Assembly (NCBI GenBank): GCA_001643675.2
Contig: LSRY02000002.1
Location: forward strand, 843,501-907,500
Reading direction: 5' to 3'
Length of the DNA: 64,000 bases
Source: Monocercomonoides exilis
Taxonomy: Eukaryota; Preaxostyla; Oxymonadida; Polymastigidae
Below the pieces are notes generated by a model. It searched no databases. It was given only the letters and a program-made list of their open reading frames with translations, and was not told where the DNA came from. This document shows, piece by piece, positions 23,068 through 33,467 of the stretch. Made by a program: the position numbers and the translations under genes. Positions within the stretch are counted from its first letter, which is position 1; every line of letters begins with the position of its first letter.

Positions 23068-24642
23068 CTAACCAACCGAGCCTTCCAAAACAACACCCAG
23101 CAGCTTTCTAGCTTCTGCAGCGAACTCAAGCGGCAGCAGCGACAGCACATCTTTTGCAAAGCCATTCACAATCATATTTACTGCATCGTCTGCATCGATG
23201 CCGCGCTGTGCACAGAAGAACAGCTGCTCCTCGCTGATCTTGCTCGTGCTGGCCTCGTGCTCATAGACTGCCTGTGGCTGCGAGCTCTCTGCCAGAGGGA
23301 ATGTGTGTGCCCCGCATTCGCTCCCAATCAGAAGCGAGTCGCATTTCGAGTGGCACTGCGCGCCCTTCGCACCGGCTGCAAACTTCACAATGCCTCTGTA
23401 CACGTTGTCGCTCTGTCCGGCGGATATCCCCTTCGACACAATGGTAGATGTCGTGTTCTTGCCAATGTGGATCATCTTCGTCCCCGTGTCTGCCTGCTGC
23501 CTGTTGTTCGTCACTGCCACGCTGTGGAACTCGCCCGAGCTGCCGTCCCCGCGGAGCACACACGACGGGTACTTCCACGTGATGGCTGATCCGGTCTCCA
23601 CTTGTGTCCACGTTATTCTGCTGTTTCGCCCTGCACACAGCCCTCTCTTTGTCACAAAGTTGTAGATGCCTCCTTTGCCTTCTTTGTCTCCAGGGTACCA
23701 GTTCTGCACAGTGGAGTACTTGATTGTCGCTTCATCCAGCGCCACAAGCTCCACAACAGCCGCATGCAGCTGATGTTCTGAACGTTTTGGTGCGGTGCAA
23801 CCTTCCAAATAAGACACAGTTGCTCCAACATCAGCAATCACTAATGTACGCTCGAATTGACCTGTGCCAGCACTATTGATACGAAAGTACGTTGACAAAT
23901 CAATGGGGCAGTGGGTGTATGGTGGAATGTAGCAGAATGAGCCATCAGAGAACACAGCAGAGTTCAGTGCAGAAAAGAAATTGTCCTCAACTGGAACGAC
24001 CGAGGCAAGATACTTCTTGATCAAGTCTGGATGCTCTGCAATAGCTTCAGATATTGAGCAGAAAATGATTCCAAGCTTAGCTAGCTCTTCTTTTTGTGTA
24101 GTAAAAACAGAAAGAGAATCCCACACAACGTCTACACTGACTCTCTCCAAAGTCTTTTGCTCATCAATTGGAATTCCAAGTTTATCCATTGTTTGACGAA
24201 TGTTAATGTCAACTTCATCAATTGTTTTGGGTTTATTAGATGCAACAGATTTTGGTGCTGAATAATAAACAAGATCTTCATAATTAACTGGAGGATAATC
24301 AAAATAAGCCCAATGAGGTTCTTTCATTTCTTTCCAAGCACGAAAAGCTCTCAGACGAAAATCGAGCATCCAATCTGGTTCGTGCTTTTTTGTAGAAATT
24401 TGTTTTATGATTGCTTCGTTTAGTCCACTTTCAACCATATCAACTTCATCAATCTTTGTTTCGAATCCAGGCTCATATGTGCTATTATCCAAACCAAACA
24501 CTTTTACAACTTCTTCTTTTCCTGTTGCTTGTTGTGGCTGGAGAAAAGGATTTGCTGCAGATAGTCCTTCGTCTAAATCGTCTGCAAGCGATAGAGGATC
24601 GAGTAGAATTCGAGAACTTGAAGGTTTAGATGAAGCAGTCAT
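23068..24642 (-). CDS. SUFB: SufB, Fe-S cluster scaffold subunit of the SUF system
   Basis: SufB forms the SufBCD scaffold on which Fe-S clusters are built. The 524-codon frame has no intron. Visible family blocks: [99 protein letters not shown], and the core [17 protein letters not shown], whose Cys (codon near 23317) matches the catalytic Cys of bacterial SufB. The C-terminus ends in [21 protein letters not shown] start at [10 protein letters not shown]. An ATG 51 bases upstream would add a hydrophobic 17-residue extension of doubtful reality. No targeting peptide is evident. A cytosolic SUF system in place of mitochondrial ISC is known from Preaxostyla (oxymonads and relatives), which is the main taxonomic clue here. 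GC content rises sharply in the 3' half. Confidence 0.95.
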   Translation of the reverse strand: MTASSKPSSSRILLDPLSLADDLDEGLSAANPFLQPQQATGKEEVVKVFGLDNSTYEPGFETKIDEVDMVESGLNEAIIKQISTKKHEPDWMLDFRLRAFRAWKEMKEPHWAYFDYPPVNYEDLVYYSAPKSVASNKPKTIDEVDINIRQTMDKLGIPIDEQKTLERVSVDVVWDSLSVFTTQKEELAKLGIIFCSISEAIAEHPDLIKKYLASVVPVEDNFFSALNSAVFSDGSFCYIPPYTHCPIDLSTYFRINSAGTGQFERTLVIADVGATVSYLEGCTAPKRSEHQLHAAVVELVALDEATIKYSTVQNWYPGDKEGKGGIYNFVTKRGLCAGRNSRITWTQVETGSAITWKYPSCVLRGDGSSGEFHSVAVTNNRQQADTGTKMIHIGKNTTSTIVSKGISAGQSDNVYRGIVKFAAGAKGAQCHSKCDSLLIGSECGAHTFPLAESSQPQAVYEHEASTSKISEEQLFFCAQRGIDADDAVNMIVNGFAKDVLSLLPLEFAAEARKLLGVVLEGSVG

Positions 24643-24902
24643 ATCAAATTTCAATGAATCAATTGTCTTTAAAATACAGAAAATAAATTGCATATATTAA
24701 ATTATATTGTAAAGATAAAATATAAATGCTGAATAACATTTGCAAACCACTGAAAAATCGAAATAACAATCCGATTTCTCCGCAAAAATATAATAAAGGG
24801 AAAGTTGTTTCATGTGAAAAGTATTACACCAGAATAATATTCAAATAGTGACTTTGTCAATTGAGTTGGTGCAACATGTGTTTTTGATATGAAAACCATT
24901 AA

Positions 24903-26554
24903 ATGTCAATTGATTCATCGATCAAAGAAGCAGCAAAGAAAGTTCTTTCTGCTCAAAATACAGAGATAGGAGGGATTGCCCGTCTGTATCAATTCAAAGG
25001 AGATAACTGGGCTTTCTCTGGCATATATGGAATTGTTGCAGTCTATGGAAAAGATGATATTCAATTTCTTGGAATTCTGAATCCCGAAATTTCAACTTAT
25101 CCACTCATATTTGAGTTTGAGTGTGTGGTGAAATTTAAGTTATTTCATTTTTCTCGAGTATTTTCAATCTGAACATATTTTCTTTTTCCAGGCTATCAGA
25201 ACATGAAACTTACAAGTTCAAATGATAACTTTCTTCATTTTTTTGTCGATGATTGCTGGATGGGATTACTTTTTGTTGAATCAAAAGAATGCAAATCATT
25301 TTTACAGTCGTTTAATTCATTCAAAACAAAGGCAAAAGGAGGATTTTTTAGCAAAATATTTGGAAAGAAAGAAGAGCTTGTTATTGGGGCTCCTACTGAT
25401 TTTAGTCAAGGCTTAGGTTTTTCATATCAATCACGATCACTACAAGGTATCAATCCAACTTTAAAAGAAGTTGCAAAATCAGGGGGTCTCACCGATGATG
25501 ATCTTCTAAATGATCAAGAATTAATGACATTTTTGATGAAGCTTTCGCAAAAATATAACAAAGATGACGACGTTCATGTCGAAGACGCAGAAAAGATGGC
25601 AGACTTGGTCGAGAAGTGTGAAAAGAAAAAAAGAGATAGATTACGATATCAAGCACCAGCAACAAATCCTTCACAGTCATCAATACCTGTTGCTCCTCCT
25701 TTGGGATCCGTTTCCTCTTCATCTTCCCCTTCTGCCAATTCTACTATTCCAGTTGCACCTCCACTTCCTGCTGCTGGAGCTGCGCCTGCTAAGCCTTCAT
25801 TTCCAATGCAGCAACCACCACAATCTTCTCCAAAGCAAACATCTTTCAATCCACAGCCAAAGGCAACCGGGTGGCAACGGCCCGGTAAGACAATGGGACA
25901 GGCACCAATTCTTCCTGCTCCCAGGCAATCAAGTGGATCGGTTCCTATTGCTCCTCCTCTTCCTGCGGCAGGTTCGGTTCCTGTGGCTCCTCCACTCTCT
26001 AGCGGATCTGTTCCAATAGCACCTCCTTTGCCAGCTGCAGGCTCCGTTCCTGTGGCTCCACCTTTACCAGCAGCAGGCTCAGTTCCGGTTGCGCCGCCTT
26101 TGCCAGCTGCTGGGTCCGTGCCTGTTGCGCCTCCTCTTCCTGCAGCAGGTTCAATTCCTGCTGCGCCTCCCGTTTCAAAGTCTTCTATTCCAACTGCTCC
26201 TGCTGTTAAAAGTTCTTCATCAAGTTCGTCATCTTCAAGGCATGAACCACATAAGCCAGAAGGCATTCCTACAGATGTTCATTCTAATTTCTTATCAGGA
26301 ATTCAGAACTTTGATCCAAAAAGATTAAAGAAAACAACTCCGAATCCGCGACCAAAAGTTGCACCAAAAGCTGGTGGAATGGGCGGAGGAATGGGAGGGG
26401 GCATGGGCGGTGGTCCAATGGGAGGTAACAGCGCACTTCTTGCTGCTCTTGCTCGTCGTCAACAGTGTGATTTAGCTTTTATAATTTTTTTCAAATTTTT
26501 AATTATTTTATTAACAAATATTTCACATTTAGGAAAATGCAACAACAATCATAA
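24903..26554 (+). CDS. WASP-like actin nucleation regulator (WH1-GBD-polyproline-WH2)
   Basis: Three exons (24903-25122, 25192-26464, 26533-26554) join to 504 codons. Residues about 1-130 form a WH1/EVH1 domain (IARLYQFKGDNWAFSGIYGI; FFVDDCWMGLLFVESKECKS). A basic stretch (GGFFSKIFGKKEE) leads into a GTPase-binding domain, IGAPTDFSQGLGFS then LTDDDLLNDQELM. It aligns with the WASP GBD, but the CRIB histidines (FxHxxH) are missing. A proline-rich region holds about six repeats of a PVAPPLPAAGS unit, suited to profilin and SH3 binding. The end has a WH2-like helix (FLSGIQNFDPKRLKKTTP) and a second helix (NSALLAALARRQQKMQQQS). No acidic tail with a terminal Trp, needed for Arp2/3 binding, is seen. 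The short third exon was inferred from frame and GT-AG fit. Confidence 0.8.
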
Positions 26555-26632
26555 CCTTTTAATAATTTTTATGTTTTTGATGTTACATATTAATTTCTTC
26601 AATATGTATATTGTGATCTTTTATGTAAAATT

Positions 26633-29173
26633 ATGATAATTCTTTTATGTGGCCTTCCTGGTTCTGGGAAATCTTGGGTCGCGAAAAAGCTTGTTGATTT
26701 GTTTAAAGAAAAAAAAATATTTTCTCAGTGCTATTTATTTGATTTAGATAGCATACTCAGTGAAATTCTTTTAAAAGACAATGAAAAACGATTTTCTCCA
26801 GAACTTTGGAAATTGGCCGAAGAGCAATTATATTCAAAGGTTGTTAGTACAATTCAAAGGCACCAACTTCAAAAAGAAATCGAATTGCATTCTTCATTTG
26901 CTATTGTGATTGACGACAATCATCAATATTTTAGTATGAGGCAGCGCTATCGCCGCCTTTCAATTCAATCTAAATTACCATATTGTATATTATATATTCA
27001 ATCTTCTCTCAATGCGTGCATTTTGCGTGATGATAAGCGTGCCACTCCAGTTGGAAAAGATATTATTCGAAAGATGAATGAAGATTTTGATATTCCAGAC
27101 TCCAGAGAACGAAATGTCTTACTCGTTTCCAATGATAATTATAGCGAAATATATTTTAACCAAATTATTGATTTTTTAGAGGAAAAGAAAACAGATATTG
27201 AATCTGGAATAAATACCGAAATAATCAATAAAGAAAGAGAAAAAGATCGCCAAAAAACATTTGAAAGCATAAATCATAAAGTGGACTTATGTTCAAGGAA
27301 GGTCCTTACAATTATAACTTCGTTGATAAATAAAATGAGCAAGGAACAGCGTGGAAAATCTGATTTAAGCAGATTTATTTCAAATCTAAATGAAACTCGC
27401 CGTAATTTATTAAATTTCGCAAAGCACTGTGCGTTACAGGAACATTTCATTGAAATTCTTAACAATCATTTGGCCGTTCAAGTGAATCATTCAATCTGTT
27501 TTGATTCGCAGGATATTATTTATCAAAATTTAATCATTTGTGCTTTCTCTCTTTTTGTTGCAGAGCAATTTTGCATAACTTTGCTTCAAGAACAAGAGAA
27601 AAAACAGATGGAAATAAAGCAGAGCGCAATGAAGCGATTGTTTCATCACAATTACATTGCTATTGGAGTTGAAGGAGCCACATGTTCAGGGAAGAGTACG
27701 TTAAGCTTGATGCTTCACTTAATTTTTGAGACAGCAGCATTATTTAAAAAACTACATTACGAACCTTCATCGCCTTTTCTTTCTCAAACTACTGCGAAAC
27801 CAGAGCAGCCTTTATTATTGTCATCTTCGTCTTCTCCATCATCTTCATCTTCATCTTCATTAACGCCTTCGTCTTCGCCTTCGTTGCCTCTTTCTTCTTC
27901 TTCTACTTCTCCAACTGACTATTTATCGGAATCACCATCATCACACATTTCAACAGCATCGATATCAACCTGCTTGTCTCTTGACGATTATTGCAAAGCA
28001 GAAGATAAAATAACTTCTCGTGTTGACCTTCCTCTTCCACTTCATTTCAGTGAAGACGATTCTCCACAATCAATTCTTGTCCCTCTTCATGCTGACATCG
28101 ACAAAAATAGTGAAAAAGCACAAGATCAAGCTTCAGATGCATTATCATCGTCTTCATCACAGCCAGCTGTTCCATCTTCTTATCCATCTTCAACTGAGAC
28201 ATTAGCAAAAGAAAGGCATCTGAAGGCAATCAATTGGGATAGCGAAAATGCATTTGACTTTGATTCACTTTGCAAATCAATTGTTCAGTGGAAAGAAAAG
28301 AAGAATCAAGAAAGCCCAAATTTCAGTGAAGACGGAAAAGAAGATGATGCAATTCATTCTTCTTCAATTTCTGTGATTGTTGATCCAATGCAAGATTTTC
28401 TCTTTCGCTTTCTGATTGTGGAAGGTATATTACTTATGGCAGACCAAAGAATACCTCGCCTATGCGATTCTTTTATTCATTATTGTTCAAATAATCCTGC
28501 CCGAATTGCTCAATTGTGGGAACGCAGAAAGCAACGAGCCAAAAAAAGTTTAGTTGAACCCTCTAAAGAATGCATTGAAAAGGAGTTATCTTCTTCTTCA
28601 AGCGAGTGTTCTTCAGCATCTTCAGAAAAAGAAACCTTTCAAACAGTTGTATCAGATCAAGATTTATCTCATTTTGTGTATAGTTATCCTGATAGTTTGG
28701 AATATTGGAGAACATCAATTCTTCCATCATTGTTAAATAATGAACAGTTAATTCATTCAAGTGATGAAGATTCTTCTTCGCTAAAAATCTGTTGCAAAGG
28801 CAGAGAAAATGAAAATCTTACTCAAACAGAATTTGTTTCAAGAATCAAGATTCTTAAAACGGCTAAAATTCCTTCACAGGAGCAGATGATAAAGGATATT
28901 ACAGCATTTGATATGAAAAATTGGATTTCAAATCCATTGAAATCTGATGAAAAACCCATAGATAATTGTCATTCAGTAAATATTTCTCTTTCAATCGAGC
29001 AATTTGAATCAAATTCGCATTCCTCAGAAATGTGCGTATCAGATAAATTTAATGCAATTAAAGATAACATATTTTATTCCATGGGAATTGCTTCTTTTGT
29101 GATTTTAGAGGAGATTATTCCAACAGTATTTTCTCGTTTTTTTGAAGATTATTTTGAAATATACAAAGATTGA
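26633..29173 (+). CDS. PSTK: PSTK fused to a nicotinamide riboside kinase-like domain
   Basis: A single 846-codon frame with two P-loop kinases. The N-terminal part (about residues 1-200) starts LLCGLPGSGKSWVAKK and has IVIDDNHQYFSMRQRYRRLS, LYIQSSLNACILRDDKR and an IPDSRERN motif. This matches O-phosphoseryl-tRNA(Sec) kinase, which phosphorylates Ser-tRNA(Sec) for selenocysteine synthesis; the relative KTI12 fits less well. The second part has IGVEGATCSGKSTLSLML near residue 345, SLDDYCKAEDKI, NWDSENAFDFDSL near 533, FLIVEGILLM and YPDSLEYWRTSILPSLL. This follows the order of NRK kinases (Walker A, DDF, NWD, IEGF, YF/W segment), which phosphorylate nicotinamide riboside. Ser-rich linkers sit after the second P-loop and in the lid region. 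Coding is AT-rich throughout and no intron is needed. The start is 79 bases after the WASP-like stop. Confidence 0.75.
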   Translation: MIILLCGLPGSGKSWVAKKLVDLFKEKKIFSQCYLFDLDSILSEILLKDNEKRFSPELWKLAEEQLYSKVVSTIQRHQLQKEIELHSSFAIVIDDNHQYFSMRQRYRRLSIQSKLPYCILYIQSSLNACILRDDKRATPVGKDIIRKMNEDFDIPDSRERNVLLVSNDNYSEIYFNQIIDFLEEKKTDIESGINTEIINKEREKDRQKTFESINHKVDLCSRKVLTIITSLINKMSKEQRGKSDLSRFISNLNETRRNLLNFAKHCALQEHFIEILNNHLAVQVNHSICFDSQDIIYQNLIICAFSLFVAEQFCITLLQEQEKKQMEIKQSAMKRLFHHNYIAIGVEGATCSGKSTLSLMLHLIFETAALFKKLHYEPSSPFLSQTTAKPEQPLLLSSSSSPSSSSSSSLTPSSSPSLPLSSSSTSPTDYLSESPSSHISTASISTCLSLDDYCKAEDKITSRVDLPLPLHFSEDDSPQSILVPLHADIDKNSEKAQDQASDALSSSSSQPAVPSSYPSSTETLAKERHLKAINWDSENAFDFDSLCKSIVQWKEKKNQESPNFSEDGKEDDAIHSSSISVIVDPMQDFLFRFLIVEGILLMADQRIPRLCDSFIHYCSNNPARIAQLWERRKQRAKKSLVEPSKECIEKELSSSSSECSSASSEKETFQTVVSDQDLSHFVYSYPDSLEYWRTSILPSLLNNEQLIHSSDEDSSSLKICCKGRENENLTQTEFVSRIKILKTAKIPSQEQMIKDITAFDMKNWISNPLKSDEKPIDNCHSVNISLSIEQFESNSHSSEMCVSDKFNAIKDNIFYSMGIASFVILEEIIPTVFSRFFEDYFEIYKD

Positions 29174-29262
29174 TATATTTTCACTTCTTTTTAAAATATA
29201 TATTAAAAGTTTTGATGTGATTTTTTTGATCGTAGTTCTACAATTAATGCGATTTAAAAAAT

Positions 29263-32200
29263 ATGAGCCAAATCCTTAATGAGGAGCAATTAGTTCTTGC
29301 TAGATATTTTATTGAAGATTGTTCAGATCAGTTGGATATCGGCACACAAGCAAAATGGGAAAAGATTTGTTTCGACTCAGTGAAGCATATTTTTCTTCAG
29401 GAATCTTCATACAAGATGCTCCCACATATGCTTGCTATTCTGAGCAGAATACAACTTCAATCAAAAAAGCATCTTATTGAAGAAATAGTTCTTCTTTTGG
29501 AAATGTTTTTGTCTCCAAGGTTTGAAATCATTTTAATTTTTGAAGGATGTATCATTTTCAGAATAAATTTAGTTCAGTCTCTTGATGTAATGCTAGTTCT
29601 TTCGAGAATGAAAATTCATCCTATTCCTCTTCTAAAGTCGTTTCTTTTTCGTCTTAGAGAAAAAGAACCAGAATCTGTTCTCAGCTCAGTAAATTCTGAC
29701 TCAATATGCTTTTGTTCGAAATTGATAATATTTTTTGAAGGAATGATTGGAATGATAATTCAAGCGCTGCACGCAACATTGCAAGCAGAAAACGAAGTTG
29801 TGCAAAGTTTTTTCGGTGGAGGTTATAAAGCATCTGTAACTCAATTTTGGGCAAAAGAAGTTGATGCTTTGTGTTCTGTCTTAAAAACTCTTTTGCTCAC
29901 ATCCCTAACAAATACAATTGAGGAGCAAGAAACAATCGGATCAGAAAGGAATGTTAACGATTCATTGATGATGAACACGCAACTGTCTTCAAGAGGATTT
30001 GAACTCTATGGAGATTTAAATGATCTCCAGCCATCGCAATTAACATCACAGCTTCGGCAAAGCAAAGCAAACAAAAGGCGTCATCATACAGCTACAGTTG
30101 TGCGAGCTGTTCACTTTGTGACAGGAGTGTTATGGAATAAGAGAGGAGATGAAGAATATGAAGGATCTCGGGAGCTGGTTGATCTGTGCTTCCGTTTCAT
30201 TATCATTCTCGTTCCATTTGCATTGTGTAATCCATTAAAGGCATTTTCAACAGCAATTCCTGGTTCGAAAGAGGTTGCGGCTTCCATTCAGGATTGCTTT
30301 GCAACTTTGTTAGAGAAGATTATTAAGCTTTTGACTGCAGCTTCCCAAAGGCAATCGCACAACCAACTCTCGTTTTTGATTAAAACGCGCTCAGTGGCGA
30401 TGCTGTGGGATCTGTTTGAGTTTATCGAATTAGAAAAAAGAAGGAGGCAGACAGAAGAAAAAATAAGAGAAAATGAAATGAATGAGCAGGACTTTCAAAG
30501 AAAAGAAGCAAATGCAAAGAAAATGGCAGGAATGAGCATGTCAGATAGATTGGATGACCAATTGTTAGTCAATGAAGAGTCAGAAAGAGAATGGCAAAGC
30601 AGCAATCAAAATAAAATACCTCCGAATCCTGTGCTGGCAATCGACCTTAGCTGGATCATATCGACTCTTTATGGTTTGTTCATCAATCTCATATTTATTT
30701 ATTTATTTATTTATTTTTGTTTATAATGAAACATATCATTTTTTTGTTTACAAAAACTTGGATATCTCAACATATCAATAACATATTTTTTCATCAATCA
30801 AAAATTGTGAAGATTCTTCTGTTTCCATTCGTTCTATGGGGCTTCGCGGGATTTGCAGGACTTTTGTTCCATTGATGGAGCAGCACACATCAACCGCTTT
30901 TTTGTCATCATCATCATCTTCTTCTTCTTCTTCTCTTTCTTCCTCTTCCTCCTCATCAGCCCAGCCGCTTCTATCCGATTCTGAGCAAGCCCTGGACATT
31001 CTTCTGTCTCTTCTCCTCGCCAACACGCCAGTCACTACGCGATCTCTGTATGAAATGGCACTGCTGTTGAGTTCAGAGGCTGAGGAGCTGCCGATGGATG
31101 CCAACGAGCACAAGAGCCAGAAAAGAGGAAGGAGCATGAAGATCATTGACGATGATGTGGACGAGAACGAAGAGGAGGAAGAGGAGGAGGAAGGAGAGGA
31201 TGAAGGCAATGACGATAATTCCTTCAGAAGTGTCAATAGAGAAAAGAATGTTTATTTTCGGCCTTCTTTTCATTCTTCTTCTTCTTCTTCTTCTTCTTTT
31301 CAAACTCCTTCTTTTGGTTCACAACCTCAACCATCTTCTCAGCATTCATCTCAATTTTCATCTCTTCCTCGTTCTTTGAATCCAGAAAGCCGGAAAGTCA
31401 ATTGCGAAAGACTCCAAACACTTCACGAGATGGTCGAACTGTTTCCGTTTAATTCTGCTCCTGTTGAATTCATTTCAACTTCTGCCTCTTCTTCTTCGAC
31501 TTCTGCTTCTGCTTCTGCTTCTGCTTCTGCTTCTGCTTCTGCTTCTGCTTCTGCTTCTTCTTCGTCTGAAAATGAGAAGCTACTTTACAAACTTCCAGAT
31601 TCTGATGTGGCTTTGCTAATTCTTTTCTTTGTTTCCTTTGCTGCTTCCTCCATTTCGCAAACAAACACACGCCTTCGCCAGTCAACTCTTTCATCATCAT
31701 CTTCTTCCTCTTCCTCTTCCTTCTCCTCCTCTTCTTCTTCTTCTTCTCCACTCCCCTCCAGCGAGCCCAACACCCTCCATCTTCTGATCGCAAACACCAT
31801 CGTGCTCATCGTCGTTGACTACATCGACCAGTACGGCTCAGTCGTCCCTCCTTCTCTCCTGTCCATGTGGAGCGTGTTCCGGCAGTCGCAGCAGCTGACC
31901 CGCCAAACAGCGCCGTTGATCGGCAGAGGCGCTCCGATGCACTTTGCGACGCTGCCGCCCACACAGCCGGCGATGGGCGGTGGTTCTGCTGCTGCTGCTG
32001 AGAAAGGGGGAAGGAGAAAGAAGGGAGGGAAGAATGAGAGGAATGATAAATTCACAGGCAGACTGAACGAGACAGAAGATGCAATCGAAGAAGAAAGCGC
32101 AGGGAAAGAAGGGATGCTGTGGAGTGGTGTAGGCCATTTTACCGAACAAAAACACGCTCCGAACAGAGAAGCTCAAAATTCACTTGCTCCTTCTTCTTCT

Positions 32201-32761
32201 TCGTCTTCGTCTTCGTCACCGCTTGCCCGTCAAGGCACCAGATTCTCGTCTTCTCCTTGGCAGCCATTTGCATCTACACAGATACAAACAGCTTCAAATG
32301 GGCAAACATCACCATCTCCGCGTTATCCACCGCAGAAAGAGCAAATGTTCCGTTCGTTCACATCTCCGTCTCCTGACCGAAGCGATGAGTCGATTATCAG
32401 TTTTGTCTCTTCTTCTTCTGCTTCTGCTTTTCCTTCTTCTCCTTCTGCTTCAGTAACTGCCAAAGCCAAAAACCCCAACATTTCCCCGTTTCCTTCCAGA
32501 ACTCGTTTGCCTTCACTTTCATTCGCCGAATCATCGAACATCTCATCGCAGCCTTCGTCACATAATTTTCCGTCTTCAGTTTCTCCGGCCATTCAGCTGC
32601 ACACGCCTTTGTTTCTGTTCAGGCGCAAAGTGAACTTCCTGGTGAGTTTGGTGCCTGCTTCGCTGCATTCTATAATTATCGAGTGCATCATTGCAAATTG
32701 CGGGTACAGGGCAACGATAAACCAGAATTTTATCTCTGAACTTCTATCGTTCGATATGTGA
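29263..32761 (+). CDS. Unrecognised large helical protein with serine-rich insertions
   Basis: Three exons (29263-29519, 29562-30673, 30813-32761) join to 1105 codons. The first intron is only 42 nt and stays open if retained. The second (139 nt) contains stops and must be removed. The N-terminal half is helical and HEAT/ARM-like (MLPHMLAILSRIQLQSKKHL; LVDLCFRFIIILVPFALCN; CFATLLEKIIKLLTAAS). The second half alternates helices (ALDILLSLLLANTPVTTRSL; LLIANTIVLIVVDYIDQYGS) with Ser runs, one of them (SA)n at about 31500-31560. The C-terminus is FLVSLVPASLHSIIIECIIA. Hydrophobic stretches look like buried helices rather than a clear membrane domain. I cannot name a family. A scaffold of the PI4-kinase or EFR3/FAM126 sort was considered without positive motif evidence. 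Confidence 0.7.
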
Positions 32762-33467
32762 ACGGGGTATTCCAGGAGTTTATATTTTTGTGATTGTTTC
32801 TTAGGTTTTTTTTTTTTCTTCTTCAAATAAGGCAGCAGAAATACGTGATTTATTCATATTCTTTTATTTGTTGTAATTGTACACACTAAAAAAAAAAAAA
32901 AAAAATCCAATGAGTTTAAATTGATTGAACATTCTTTTATGATTTTTTATTTTTAATTTTTTGATATGATAAAAATCCAAAATTTTTGTATTCAAATAAT
33001 TCATGAAAGTGGAAAAAATAAAAAGTGAAAATTGATTCATCAATTAAATTATCAGAAATAAATCAATAACAATAATTTTTTTATTAATAATAATAAAGTA
33101 TTATCAATACTAAAAAGAATATATAAATATTTAAGAAAGCGCCAAATTTCAAAATCGAAAAAATGCAAAAATAAAATAAAATAAAACTTCAAAAATCTGA
33201 AAAAATGTCAACAAAAACAATTAAAAAAAAAAGCTTAAACAAAAAAATCTTAAAAAAATACACGTTTCATTGTCCAAGTCAGCCGCTAATTGAAACAATA
33301 AGCAAAAGAAATTTATTTCATTAGTAAAAAAAGTAAAAATAGAAGCTAAAAATATGAAATGAATTACAATGGATTGAGAAGACAAGCATCCAAAACACAA
33401 ATTGTGAATGATAAAAAAACATCGTTCAACACTAATTTTTGAATGCGATACGAGTCGGAAAGTGCTT
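32762..33467. other. AT-rich convergent intergenic region
   Basis: This lies between the 3' end of the helical-protein gene (+) and the 3' end of the RNA-binding gene (-). It includes an A tract at about 32888-32905 and a T tract near 32806-32816. No exon or RNA gene is visible. Confidence 0.5.
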
